DNA of 64,000 bases from Planctomycetaceae bacterium (GTDB lineage Bacteria > Planctomycetota > UBA1135 > GCA-002686595), in the NCBI GenBank assembly GCA_016125265.1, contig WGMC01000015.1, positions 124,001 to 188,000 of the forward strand. Reading direction: 5' to 3'. Shown here piece after piece: positions 45,927-54,636 of this stretch. The number at the start of each line of letters is the position of its first letter. The first letter of the stretch is position 1. The notes beneath the pieces are model-generated. The model saw only the letters and a program-made list of their open reading frames with translations, searched no databases and was not told where the DNA came from. The translations under genes were made by a program, and so were the position numbers.

Positions 45927-47051
45927 ATGAGCCTGACCCGCCGCATCGCCGTTCTCCCCGGGGATGGCATCGGACCCGAGGTGACCCGCGAAGCCATCCG
46001 CGTGCTCGAAGCCGTCGCCGCCGCCCGCGGCCTGCACTTCGAGCTGCAATGGCGCAACGTCGGCGGCGCCGCCGTGGCCGAGTCGGGCGAACCCCTGCCC
46101 AAGGCGACGCTCGATTTGTGCCTCGCCAGCGATGCGGTGTTCATGGGTGCCGTGGGCCTGTCCGCCACGGACCGGGTGAAACCGGAGCAGCGGCCCGAGC
46201 GCGCGCTCTTGATCCTGCGCCGGGAGTTGCAGACCTACGCCAACCTGCGCCCGGTGCGCCACACCCCGGCCCTGGACGACGCGACGCCCCTGCGCCCCGA
46301 GATCGCCGCCGGCACGGACTTCATGATCGTGCGCGAGTTGGCGGGCGGCCTCTACTACGGCCAGCCCCGCGGCATTTCGGGCGACCCTGGCTCGCGCCGG
46401 GCCGTGGACACCCTCGAATACGGCGAGGCCGAGATCGAGCGGGTCGTGCGCTTCGCCTTCGAGATCGCAAAGACGCGCCGGGGCCACCTGACCAGCGTCG
46501 ACAAGGCCAACGTGCTGCAGACTTCGGTCCTTTGGCGCGAGGTCGTCGACCGGTTGGCGCCGGAGTACCCGGACGTCCGCGTGGAGCACCTCTACGTCGA
46601 CAACTGCGCCATGCGGCTCGTCACGCGGCCCAGCTCCTTCGATGTGATCGTCACCGAGAACACCTTCGGCGACATCCTGTCGGACGAGGGTTCCGTTTTG
46701 ACGGGCTCCCTCGGCATGTTGCCCTCGGCGTCCATCGGCAAGGGTGTCGCGTTGTACGAGCCCGTGCACGGCTCGGCGCCCGACATCGCGGGGCGCGGCA
46801 TCGCCAACCCGATTGCCTCCGTCCTGACCGTGGGCATGATGCTGCGCTACTCGTTCGGTCTGCACGAGGAGGCCGACGCCATCGACCAGGCGGTCGAGCG
46901 GGTCCTGGCCCGGGGCCTGCGCACCGCGGACCTGGCTCGCCGGGGCACCGCGAGTGTCAGCACGGTGGCCATGGGCGACGCGATCCTGGCGGAGCTCGAG
47001 CTGGTGCTCGCGGGAACCGCGACGACAGCCGGCGAACGCGTCGCGCGCTGA
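45927..47051 (+). CDS. leuB: 3-isopropylmalate dehydrogenase
   Basis: The 374-residue enzyme starts RRIAVLPGDGIGPEVTREAI and carries GAVGLSATDRVKPEQRPERALL, IVRELAGGLYYGQPRGI (Tyr and Arg active-site residues), VDKANVLQTSVLWREVV, and the signature TENTFGDILSDEGSVLTGSLGMLPSASIG with the metal-binding aspartates. It oxidises and decarboxylates 3-isopropylmalate with NAD+ in leucine synthesis. Other leu genes are not adjacent. The repeat element A begins 4 bases after its stop. The length and motifs separate it from isocitrate dehydrogenase; tartrate dehydrogenase is a less likely alternative. Confidence 0.93.
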   Translation: MSLTRRIAVLPGDGIGPEVTREAIRVLEAVAAARGLHFELQWRNVGGAAVAESGEPLPKATLDLCLASDAVFMGAVGLSATDRVKPEQRPERALLILRRELQTYANLRPVRHTPALDDATPLRPEIAAGTDFMIVRELAGGLYYGQPRGISGDPGSRRAVDTLEYGEAEIERVVRFAFEIAKTRRGHLTSVDKANVLQTSVLWREVVDRLAPEYPDVRVEHLYVDNCAMRLVTRPSSFDVIVTENTFGDILSDEGSVLTGSLGMLPSASIGKGVALYEPVHGSAPDIAGRGIANPIASVLTVGMMLRYSFGLHEEADAIDQAVERVLARGLRTADLARRGTASVSTVAMGDAILAELELVLAGTATTAGERVAR

Positions 47052-47054
47052 CGG

Positions 47055-47610
47055 ATGGGCCGGGCCTTCAGCCCGGGCCGGTTCTATCGCAATACCTGGG
47101 GCGTTGCCCCAGGCTACGATCGGGCGGGGCGTTGCCCCTTTCGGACGCGCACGCGTCCGCGGCCGAGCGCAACGCGTGCGACCCGCCACGCGATGCGGAC
47201 GACATATGCGCACTAACGTGCCCCGGCGCGCGCTCTTCGCCGATGCCGCTCCGTTGCGCAACGACTCCTTTGCGCGCAACGACTCCTTTGCGCGCAACGA
47301 CGCCACTGCGCGCAACGACTTCACTGCGCGCAACGACTTCACTGCGCGCAACGACTTCACTGCGCGCAACGACTTCACTGCGCGCAACGACTTCACTGCG
47401 CGCAACGACTTCACTGCGCGCAACGACGCCACTGCCCGCTACGACGCCACTGCCCGCTACGACGCTACTGCGGGCAACGACGTACCTGTCCGCAAGGACT
47501 CTCCTGTGCGCAACGACGCTCAGAAGCGCCAACGGCGCGCCCCATCGTAGCCTGGGGCAACGCCCCAGGTTCGTGGGGATAGGGGCGCAAGGGCTGAAGG
47601 CCCGCTCCAT
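47055..47610. repeat. Repeat element A (inverted-end element, about 556 bp)
   Basis: The element begins ATGGGCCGGGCCTTCAGCCC (47055-47074) and ends with the near-complement GGGCTGAAGGCCCGCTCCAT (47591-47610). Inside each end is the 19-base palindrome CCTGGGGCGTTGCCCCAGG (47095-47113; complementary copy 47551-47569). The inner flanks match those of element B (62411-62959) in reverse orientation. No transposase is encoded. The centre is a tandem array. It may be a non-autonomous mobile element or a chromosomal structural repeat. Confidence 0.85.
47256..47525. repeat. Tandem array of fifteen 18-bp units in element A
   Basis: The unit GCGCAACGACTTCACTGC recurs every 18 bases from 47256 to about 47525, perfect in the centre and degenerate at both edges. 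Because 18 is a multiple of three, several frames stay open (encoding NDFTAR on one strand), but I see no start or context supporting a protein. Units are contiguous, unlike CRISPR. Confidence 0.88.
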
Positions 47611-47671
47611 CGCGCGCGGCCCACGCGACGTGCGAACGGCCGACGCACGCGCTTCGGTTCGCGCCCCTCGT

Positions 47672-48439
47672 CTACTGCAGGACGGTCCAGTTGTTGGCGT
47701 CCTGCGACTCGAGGTCATCCGCCGCGTTGGCCGCCAGGCTCGCCATGTGGTCCTCGGTGTAGGCCGCCGTCGCCTCGGGGCCGCCGTCCAGTCCGTCGTA
47801 CAGGGTCTCGCCCTTGTTGTTGTACTGCAGGATGTCGCCGTCCTGGTTGACGAAGAACACCCGGTTGCCGGTGATGCCGCGCTGCAGGGGCCACGCGTAA
47901 CACGCCCACAGGATCTCGCAATTGGCGGGGCCCGTCGCCTCGTCCATGCCGCCGTCCTCGGCTTCGGCCACCCCAGCGGGTTCCTCGCCGGTGCCGGGCA
48001 ACCACATCTGGAAGATGTAGCCCGAGCGCACCACCACACCTCCGCTGCCGCCGGCGATCAGGTTGCCAAACGCCGTCGAGAGCATGGACGGCGCCATCAG
48101 GAAGAGCGAAACCTGCGGTTCGCCGTCGCCGTCGTCCTCGCGCACCAAGTGGGTGCCCGCGAGCTCGCCGAAGTACCCGTATTCGCCGCCGCCGTCCGAA
48201 TCCGTGTCGATGTAGTTCGCGGACTGGATCTGGGCCTGCGCCGAAGCGATGGTGCGCAGCGTCGATGCGGCAGCGGATTCGTTGGCACCGAGTCGGGTCG
48301 ACAGGAACTTCGGGACCGCGACCGACGCGATCGTGGCGACCACGGCCACGACGATCATCAACTCGATCAGAGTGAATCCGCTACGGGCGGAGAAGAGGGC
48401 GCGGCGCGACTCGGGTCGTAGCTTCAAGGATCGTTCCAA
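47672..48439 (-). CDS. Prepilin-like (type II secretion / type IV pilin) protein
   Basis: The 255-residue protein carries a classical N-terminal methylation site at SGFTLIELMIVVAVVATIAS, with a leader of about 20 residues rich in arginine. The prepilin peptidase would cut after Gly and methylate the Phe. The hydrophobic helix is followed by a variable soluble domain (STLRTIASAQAQIQSANYID, LVREDDGDGEPQVSLFL). It is longer than major pilins and resembles the many pseudopilin-like proteins of Planctomycetota. No secretion machinery gene is adjacent. It lies directly after repeat element A. Confidence 0.85.
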   Translation of the reverse strand: MERSLKLRPESRRALFSARSGFTLIELMIVVAVVATIASVAVPKFLSTRLGANESAAASTLRTIASAQAQIQSANYIDTDSDGGGEYGYFGELAGTHLVREDDGDGEPQVSLFLMAPSMLSTAFGNLIAGGSGGVVVRSGYIFQMWLPGTGEEPAGVAEAEDGGMDEATGPANCEILWACYAWPLQRGITGNRVFFVNQDGDILQYNNKGETLYDGLDGGPEATAAYTEDHMASLAANAADDLESQDANNWTVLQ

Positions 48440-48584
48440 GGTGAGGTGCGGCGAGCGGCGTCCGGCCCCCCAGGGCTGGGCAATCCGCGGAGGCTACGTC
48501 GGGTTTCGGCCACCCCACCCCCCCGACCTGAACGCGGGATGCGGATTCCTTCCAGATCCGCCCCCGCGCGCGCCGAGGACCGCG

Positions 48585-49847
48585 TCAGGAAAACAAGGTC
48601 TGGCCCGGCACCGCCACCGGCGCCACGGGGAGTTCGCCGAAGGCATAGGTCGGCGGCGTCAGGTCTTCCGTGGACGCGAGGGCCTCATCGAAGCCGAGGG
48701 TCTGGCCCGTATAGGCGCTCATGCGGCCGAGGATCGCCGTCATCGTGCTGAGCGCGATCTGGCGCGCCTCGTTGATCGGGGCGTTGGTCCGGATCGCGCG
48801 CACCAAGTCCACGTGCTCCTGCACGTAGGGATTGGTCTGGTCGCCCTCGAACCGCCAGGGTTTGGCGCTGCGGATCGAGCCGCTGGGATCCGCGACTCCA
48901 AGAGTACCCACGAGCCGCTCCCCCACGCGGTTCGCGCAGCCGTCGATCTGCCGGCAGTGGCTCTCGATCAGCACGCCGTTCGCGAACTCGTACTGCACCG
49001 CGAAGTGGTCGAACACGTTGCCGTAGGCCGGATCCTTGCGCACCTCGCGACCGCCCATGGCCGTTGCGCGCACAGGCACTCCGTCGAGCGCCCACAGGAT
49101 CACGTCGAGGTTGTGCACGTGTTGCTCGCAGATGTGGTCGCCGCTGGCCCAGGTGAAGTACAGCCAGTTGCGCAGTTGCCACTCCATGTCGCTCCACGCT
49201 TCCTTGCGCGGGTGCATCCAAAGGCCTCCTTGGTTCCACCACGCGTTGCCGCCGACGATCTCGCCGAGCGCGCCGTCGCGGATGCGCTGCACGGTCTCCT
49301 GGTACGAGCGTTGGTGCCGGCGCTGGGTGCCCGCGACGATCGAAAGCCCCTTCGCGGCGGCCACGTCGGCGGAGTGCAGCACGGAGCGCACACCGGGCGC
49401 GTCCACCGCCACGGGTTTCTCCATGAACACGTGCAGGCCGCGCTCGACCGCGCGCGCCAACTGCCCCGGCCGAAAGTGCGGCGGCGTGGCCAAGAGGACC
49501 ACATCGATGTCGCTGGCAATCACACGTTCGGCGGCATCCCAACCGGAGAACGACGTCTCCGGGGTCACGCGGAACGCGTCGGGTTTGCCGGCGCGCTCCG
49601 CCACCTCGGCGAGGGAGCGCGTCGCGCCCGCCACCCGCTCGGGAAAGAGGTCGCCGAGGGCCACCAGTTCGATGCCCTCCGCCGCCTGCAGGATGTCCTG
49701 AGCCGCACCGGTCCCGCGCCCCCCGCAGCCCACCAGCCCGACCCGCAATCGGTCCGATCCGCGTGCGGTGGCAAAACGCGAAAGGGCGAGTGCTCCGGTG
49801 GCGGCGGTGGAGGAGCGGAGCAGGCTGCGTCGGTCGAGGGGGCTCAT
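48585..49847 (-). CDS. Tat-exported Gfo/Idh/MocA family oxidoreductase
   Basis: The 420-residue protein starts with a twin-arginine signal (DRRSLLRSSTAATGALALS), then the NAD(P)-binding Rossmann motif RVGLVGCGGRGTGAAQDILQ and the active-site-region EKPVAVDAPGV. The phrases GTQRRHQRSYQETVQRI and GGLWMHPRKEAWSDMEWQ are typical of the large Planctomycetota subfamily. Substrates are probably sugars or cyclitols; the cofactor may be carried folded across the membrane. The ATG overlaps the stop of the SUMF1-domain gene as ATGA, placing it at the end of a four-gene operon. Confidence 0.9.
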   Translation of the reverse strand: MSPLDRRSLLRSSTAATGALALSRFATARGSDRLRVGLVGCGGRGTGAAQDILQAAEGIELVALGDLFPERVAGATRSLAEVAERAGKPDAFRVTPETSFSGWDAAERVIASDIDVVLLATPPHFRPGQLARAVERGLHVFMEKPVAVDAPGVRSVLHSADVAAAKGLSIVAGTQRRHQRSYQETVQRIRDGALGEIVGGNAWWNQGGLWMHPRKEAWSDMEWQLRNWLYFTWASGDHICEQHVHNLDVILWALDGVPVRATAMGGREVRKDPAYGNVFDHFAVQYEFANGVLIESHCRQIDGCANRVGERLVGTLGVADPSGSIRSAKPWRFEGDQTNPYVQEHVDLVRAIRTNAPINEARQIALSTMTAILGRMSAYTGQTLGFDEALASTEDLTPPTYAFGELPVAPVAVPGQTLFS

Positions 49848-50653
49848 GGTGTTTGCTTCGGTGGTGTCGCCGGTGCCGTTTCGCTCAACACACGGAATCC
49901 CACGAAGGGGGCGTTGGCGAGCCACCAGCGGCTCTTGGGGTTTTGGGGATCGGTCTCGTTCCAACTGGGCGCCTGGTGTTCGCGGCGCAGGGGTGTGCAG
50001 ACCTTTGGGTCGTCGAGGAAACAGCCGCCGGCGGTGGTGTGCCCGCTCGCGACGCGCACCCACTCCGCGAGGTTTCCCGCCATGCCGCGCAGGCCGAGCG
50101 CACCCGCCGGTAGGGCGCGCAGAGCAAGGGGTCGCGGACCTTCGTAGTTGCTGAATCCGACGGCGCTGCCCAACTCGGCGGGGATGCGCCGCGGCGCCGC
50201 GACGTCGTCCTCGAGTTCGGGCGGACGCGGCTGCCCGCCGCGCGCGGCGAACTCCCACTCCTCGGCCGTGGGCAATCGCAACGAGTTGCCGGTGCGCTCG
50301 CCCAACCAGGCGCAGAACGCCTCCGCGGAGTCGGCGGTCATGCCGAGCGCCGCGAAGCCGCGCCGTCCGAAGCCGCGGTCCGGCGAACCGTACGGGCGGC
50401 TGGGCCGCGCCACGGCGTCCCATTCGGCCACACGGCGTTCGGGCGGCAGGTCGTAGCCGAACACGAACACGTCGAAGGCCTCCCACGGCACTTCGGTTTC
50501 GCTGAGCCAGTAGACGCTGCCGTCCGGTCGCTCGACGGGGCGGAAGTCGAGTGCCAACGCCGTGCCGTCGAGCGCGATCCGCGGCAACGGCGATTCGGCG
50601 ACGGATGGGCCCTGCGCGCAGAGCAAACCGAGAACAACCACAAGTGCACTCAC
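49844..50653 (-). CDS. Secreted SUMF1/formylglycine-generating-enzyme-like protein
   Basis: The 269-residue protein has a signal peptide (VSALVVVLGLLCAQGPSVAES). Its SUMF1 (FGE-sulfatase) fold contains LSETEVPWEAFDVFVFG, CAWLGERTGNSLRLPTAEEWEFAARGG, GMAGNLAEWVRVASG and a final WWLANAPFVGFRVL. Many such domains are not sulfatase activators, and no sulfatase gene is nearby. The catalytic cysteine pair of true FGE is not evident. The GTG start at 50653 overlaps the isomerase stop as GTGA. It may be a ligand-binding or C-lectin-like partner of the exported oxidoreductase; that is inference. Confidence 0.85.
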   Translation of the reverse strand: MSALVVVLGLLCAQGPSVAESPLPRIALDGTALALDFRPVERPDGSVYWLSETEVPWEAFDVFVFGYDLPPERRVAEWDAVARPSRPYGSPDRGFGRRGFAALGMTADSAEAFCAWLGERTGNSLRLPTAEEWEFAARGGQPRPPELEDDVAAPRRIPAELGSAVGFSNYEGPRPLALRALPAGALGLRGMAGNLAEWVRVASGHTTAGGCFLDDPKVCTPLRREHQAPSWNETDPQNPKSRWWLANAPFVGFRVLSETAPATPPKQTP

Positions 50654-51564
50654 CGCGCGATGCACGCGTCCGCGGCGCGGTAGGCCTCGAGCACCTTGAG
50701 GTCCCCTTCGACACCCCCTTGGGAGTTGCCGTGTTCCATGCCGAGGATGCCCGTGAAACCGCGCCCGTGGATGTGCCGGAACACGTTGCCGTAGTGGATC
50801 TCGCCGGTGCCCGGTTCGTTGCGGCCGGGGTTGTCGCCGATCTGGAAGTAGGCGATCTCGTCCCACGCTCGATCGATGTTGGGGATCAGGTTGCCCTCGG
50901 CGATCTGCTGGTGGTAGATGTCGAAGAGGATCTTCACGGCTGGTGATCCCACCGCCTTGCAGAGCATGTGCGCCTGCGCGGCCTTGGCGAGCAACATGCC
51001 CGGGTGGTCCCGCCACGGATTGAGCGGTTCCATCACCATCACCAACCCGTGCGGTTCGAACACTTCCGCGCCGCGCTTCAGCATTTCGATGGCGCGGGAG
51101 TGTTGGAAGTCGAGCTCGACACGCGGATCCCGATCGCCCAGCACGATCGTCATCCAGGTGGCATTCACACGCTTCGCCACTTCCACGGAGTTCGCGAGGT
51201 CGCGGAGGAAACTCTCCATGTGCTCCTCGGACGCGGTCGCAAAGCTGCGTTTGCCAAAGGCCGTGCCGAAGTTGGCCACGAACACGCCCATGCGTATGCC
51301 CAAACGCTCCATGGCGCGGGCGATCTTCGTCTGCTCTTCCACGGACCGCCCGGCCATGCCGTTGTCCTCCCAGGCCGTGAAGCCGCGTTCGCGGGCCCAC
51401 TCCAACTGCGCGATCGGATCGTCGCCGGCCACCTGAGCGAAGGTCCCGAAGTGCGGCGCGTAGGCCAGTTGGAAGGAGCTCGCGGCGGGCGCGGCTTCCT
51501 GCGCGCGGGCCATCGCCGCGGTGCCAAGGGCCAATCCACCGAGCAACACACTGCGTCGTTCCAT
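50650..51564 (-). CDS. Tat-exported hydroxypyruvate-isomerase-like TIM-barrel protein
   Basis: The 304-residue protein has a twin-arginine signal (MERRSVLLGGLALGTAAMARA). Its xylose-isomerase-like barrel follows the hydroxypyruvate isomerase pattern: FQLAYAPHFGTFAQVAGDDP, GFTAWEDNGMAG, VMVMEPLNPWRDHPGMLL (metal Glu), KILFDIYHQQIAEG, YFQIGDNPGRNEPGTGEIHYGN. Metal-binding Glu, Asp, His and Glu residues are present. It probably isomerises a sugar or sugar acid in the periplasm. It is coupled to the SUMF1 gene by a GTGA overlap and lies 6 bases after the M28 peptidase gene. Confidence 0.87.
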   Translation of the reverse strand: MERRSVLLGGLALGTAAMARAQEAAPAASSFQLAYAPHFGTFAQVAGDDPIAQLEWARERGFTAWEDNGMAGRSVEEQTKIARAMERLGIRMGVFVANFGTAFGKRSFATASEEHMESFLRDLANSVEVAKRVNATWMTIVLGDRDPRVELDFQHSRAIEMLKRGAEVFEPHGLVMVMEPLNPWRDHPGMLLAKAAQAHMLCKAVGSPAVKILFDIYHQQIAEGNLIPNIDRAWDEIAYFQIGDNPGRNEPGTGEIHYGNVFRHIHGRGFTGILGMEHGNSQGGVEGDLKVLEAYRAADACIAR

Positions 51565-51570
51565 TGCGTT

Positions 51571-53214
51571 TCAGCGGGCCTGGGATGCGGTTTCGGTCGG
51601 CACGTGCACAAAGGCCTCGCCGCGGAACGCCGCGGCCTCGGCCACGTCCGCGACAAGGGCCACGAGGTCCGCCATGGACTCCGTTGCGATCTTCTCCGCG
51701 GTGTCCGTGGGCCGGTGGTAGTCCGGGTGCCCGTCGGCGTTGGTGAAAAAGAGCGACGACACCTTGGCGTCCAAGAAGGACGCGTGGTCCGAACGGGCGG
51801 AAACACTGCGCGAGTGTTCGATCGCAAGTCCGGAGCTCGCCAGCCAGGGCTCGAGCCAAACGTCGAGCCCTTCGGCCGAGCGCGCGCCCTGCAGCGACAC
51901 ACGGTCGCCTTGGATGCGACCCACCATGTCCAGGTTGATCATCAGGCTGTGCGTTTCGATGGGCCGGACCGGCGCGCCCACGTAGTGCTTCGAGCCCAAG
52001 AGCCCCGATTCTTCGGCGTCGAACAGGAGGAACAGGACCGAACGACGCGGCACCGCCGGGTCGAAGTGCGCCGAGCGCGCTGAGATTTCGGCGACGAGGG
52101 CCAGAAGGCTCGCGCTGCCACTGGCGTTGTCGTCGGCACCCGGGTGCAGCGTGCCGCCATCCTGGGGCGAACCAAAACTCCCGTTGCCGACGTGGTCGAG
52201 GTGCGCACCGAGCACCACCACTTGGTCCGCCAGCGCACCTGTCCCCGGCAACAGCGCGCCGAGGTTCTGGGTCGGGACTCGTGTGCGTTCGAGCTCGAGG
52301 TCCACCTCGGCGACGGCCCCGAGCGGTTCGACCACACCCGCTTCGTCGGCGCGCGCGGCCAGGGCCACGAAGTCGTGCCCCAGCGCCTCGAGGAGGCGCT
52401 TGCCGGCGTCGGCGGTGAGGTGGAGCACGGGCACCTGGGAACCTCCGCGGCCCCCATCGCCTGGATCCATCAAACGCCGGGCGCGCGCGTCGGCAGCGCC
52501 GGGCGGGTTGACGACCAAGACGGCCGCAGCGCCGCGTTGCACACACGCGCGCACCTTGCTGAGCAGTGCCGCGCGCCGGCTCCACTCGCCGTTCTCCGTC
52601 CAGCGGCTCATGCCGCGCGCGTTGCGCGGTTCGAAGCGCAGCACCATGGCGACCTTGCCGGTCAGGTCGAGTTCCTCGGGGAAACCGCGGTACTCCTCGG
52701 GGCCCTCCTGGATCGCGTAACCGGCAAACACGAGCTCGCCCGTCACCGCGCCCGACCGGCCAAGGCCAAGGCCCGTGAACTCGCGGGCGCCAACGAGCTC
52801 CACCTCGCCCACACGCAGAGATTGGCGCGCCACACGTGTCGGCCCGGCGATGTCGAAGTCCTGGCGGAAGCTGCCCGAGAACGCAGGCTCGAGCCCCGAC
52901 TGGCGCAGGAAGAACTCCGCGTATTCCTTCGCGCGCCGCGAGCCGTCGGTTCCCGGGGTCCGGCCCTCGAAGAAGGGGCTGGTCAGCACGGCAATGTGGG
53001 CGTCGAGGCTGCGCACGAGGATCGCGCGCGCCGCGACTTCGTCGGCGGAGGGACCGTCGGTCGGGCCCTCGATGGCCGGTTCCGGAGGCGCGGCCGGGGC
53101 CTGCGCCCACGCTGCGGGCCACGTCGACGTCCACAGCGGTGCCGCCGCCAGAACGGCGAGCAGGTGGGTCCAACGGAAAGGTGCGGATCGATCCCGGCGC
53201 CGGCGTTGTTGCAT
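51571..53214 (-). CDS. Secreted M28-family zinc peptidase
   Basis: The 547-residue protein has an N-terminal signal (THLLAVLAAAPLWTSTWPAAWAQ) and a PA-domain-like insertion (GAREFTGLGLGRSGAVTGELVFAGYAI). A co-catalytic zinc peptidase domain follows with ligands in VVLGAHLDHVG, GADDNASGSASLLA, FLLFDAEESGLLGS, NLDMVGR and SARSDHASFLD. It is an aminopeptidase or carboxypeptidase of the M28 family acting outside the cytoplasm. It heads the operon with the isomerase, SUMF1 protein and oxidoreductase. The opening basic stretch (QQRRRRDR) is a normal signal n-region. Confidence 0.9.
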   Translation of the reverse strand: MQQRRRRDRSAPFRWTHLLAVLAAAPLWTSTWPAAWAQAPAAPPEPAIEGPTDGPSADEVAARAILVRSLDAHIAVLTSPFFEGRTPGTDGSRRAKEYAEFFLRQSGLEPAFSGSFRQDFDIAGPTRVARQSLRVGEVELVGAREFTGLGLGRSGAVTGELVFAGYAIQEGPEEYRGFPEELDLTGKVAMVLRFEPRNARGMSRWTENGEWSRRAALLSKVRACVQRGAAAVLVVNPPGAADARARRLMDPGDGGRGGSQVPVLHLTADAGKRLLEALGHDFVALAARADEAGVVEPLGAVAEVDLELERTRVPTQNLGALLPGTGALADQVVVLGAHLDHVGNGSFGSPQDGGTLHPGADDNASGSASLLALVAEISARSAHFDPAVPRRSVLFLLFDAEESGLLGSKHYVGAPVRPIETHSLMINLDMVGRIQGDRVSLQGARSAEGLDVWLEPWLASSGLAIEHSRSVSARSDHASFLDAKVSSLFFTNADGHPDYHRPTDTAEKIATESMADLVALVADVAEAAAFRGEAFVHVPTETASQAR

Positions 53215-53307
53215 CGTGGGCCGAGCATACCGTCCCCCCGTCCGCCCGTCCGCGCGGGGTTGTAGCGGGAGGTGGCGTGGGGCGACCGAACGCGGTGCAA
53301 CCGGGTC

Positions 53308-54636
53308 TTAAAGGGGGCCGCCCACGGCTTCGAGGGCGAGTTCGATGCCCTGGACGAGGTCGACGGCCCGGAGGTCGGAGAGCAGCGGGGCCCGCGCCGC
53401 GTCGGCGAGCACCGCCGCGAGGAACGGCTGCAGCGCTTCGGGGCGGAGGCCCTCGACCGGTTCCGGGCCCTTGAGGAGCCGCACGTAACTCGGCGACGCG
53501 CTCGACTCCGGCACCCATCGGTAGACCTCCAGGTCGCAACCCGGCGTGCCGAAGTCGCGGGTCTCGCCGAGGGACTCGTAGGCGCCGGCTAGAAGCGCGG
53601 CCAGCTCGGCGGCGCGGCCCTCTGCGAGCGGCACTTCGAGCGGCCTGCCGAGCCCCACACGGAGCACGTCGTCCGCGCCAACGGCGAGGAAGAGCTCGCC
53701 GCGGCGGCAAGAGCGCACTTCGATGCCGCACAGCGCCGGCACAGTGGCTTGCCAGGGTTGCGCGTGGGGAGGCAATTCGGGCGGCGTGAACTCGGCGGGC
53801 TCGACGCCCAGGGACTTCGCGGCGCGCTCGCGCAGCCGTTGCTCGAGCGCCAGGGTCGCGGCCGCATTGGTGGGGTCCGAGGGGCTGAGCTCCGGCCGAT
53901 AGCCGGCCGTGTCGCCGAGGCGCGCCGTGAACTGGCGCGCCGCGTCGTAGCGGGCCGCGCGGCCGTTCTCGAACTCGAACCAGGTGTCCTCGCGCTGCAA
54001 ATCGGCAAGCGGCCAGTACAGCGCGTACGCTTCGCCGAGGCCGTCGAGCGCAAAGGCCGCCGCGCGCCGCACGCGGTCGTCCTCGTCGCCGAGGCGCGCG
54101 CGCAGGAGCGGAAGGCTGGGTTCGCGGAACGGCGACGCGCCGTCAACAGTTTGGAGCGCCGAACTCGCTACGGCGGTCACGGCGGCGGCGCGCACGGCGG
54201 CCAACGTGTCGTCGAGTGCGGCCGCGAAGGCGGGGAACTCCTCCGGCTGGGGCGCATGGGCCAGTCCCCGAAGGGCCGCGGGCCGCCAGGGGAAGTCCGC
54301 GTCGTCGAGCGCGCTCCACGCGAGCGCACGCAAGCGCGCGTCGTCGAAACGGCCCAGCACCTCGACCGTTTCCTGGCCCTGCTGCGCGAGGGCCGAAAGC
54401 TTCCCGTCGAACAGCTCGACCAAACGGTCCGCCGCCACCGCGCCCAGCGGAACCAGACGCGCGGCAGCCTGGGAGCGGATCTGCACGGGCCCCTCGCGCG
54501 CGGCGCGCAAGTGGCGCTCGAACAACTCGGTCGGATCGGTGGTGGCCGTCCGTCCGCCGCCCTGCGCGAGCGCGGGCGCAACACTCAGCAGCAATACAAC
54601 CAGTGGCGAAAGGAGCCGCGACAGGTCACCCACCAT
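53308..54636 (-). CDS. Secreted HEAT-repeat-like protein
   Basis: The 442-residue protein has a signal peptide (LSRLLSPLVVLLLSVAPALAQ). Helical repeats over about residues 40-200 resemble HEAT/PBS-lyase repeats (RLVPLGAVAADRLVELFDG, ALAWSALDDADFPWRPAALRGLAHA, LLRARLGDEDDRVRRAAAFALDGLGEA). The C-terminal half is not recognisable. Such repeats mediate protein-protein contacts. Its ATG shares one base with the stop of the DUF3299-like gene (TGATG), so it belongs to the downstream end of the DUF3299/ABC cluster. Function unknown. Confidence 0.75.
   Translation of the reverse strand: MVGDLSRLLSPLVVLLLSVAPALAQGGGRTATTDPTELFERHLRAAREGPVQIRSQAAARLVPLGAVAADRLVELFDGKLSALAQQGQETVEVLGRFDDARLRALAWSALDDADFPWRPAALRGLAHAPQPEEFPAFAAALDDTLAAVRAAAVTAVASSALQTVDGASPFREPSLPLLRARLGDEDDRVRRAAAFALDGLGEAYALYWPLADLQREDTWFEFENGRAARYDAARQFTARLGDTAGYRPELSPSDPTNAAATLALEQRLRERAAKSLGVEPAEFTPPELPPHAQPWQATVPALCGIEVRSCRRGELFLAVGADDVLRVGLGRPLEVPLAEGRAAELAALLAGAYESLGETRDFGTPGCDLEVYRWVPESSASPSYVRLLKGPEPVEGLRPEALQPFLAAVLADAARAPLLSDLRAVDLVQGIELALEAVGGPL

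Noticed and set aside
47256..47525. CRISPR-like array in element A
   Set aside because: Units are contiguous 18-mers without unique spacers and no cas gene is in the window.
47205..47550. A protein made of NDFTAR hexapeptide repeats
   Set aside because: The 18-bp period keeps several frames open on both strands; there is no convincing start site and the array lies inside a non-coding repeat element.
49844..50653. Sulfatase-activating formylglycine enzyme
   Set aside because: Only the SUMF1 fold motifs are present; the catalytic cysteine pair is not evident and no sulfatase gene is nearby.
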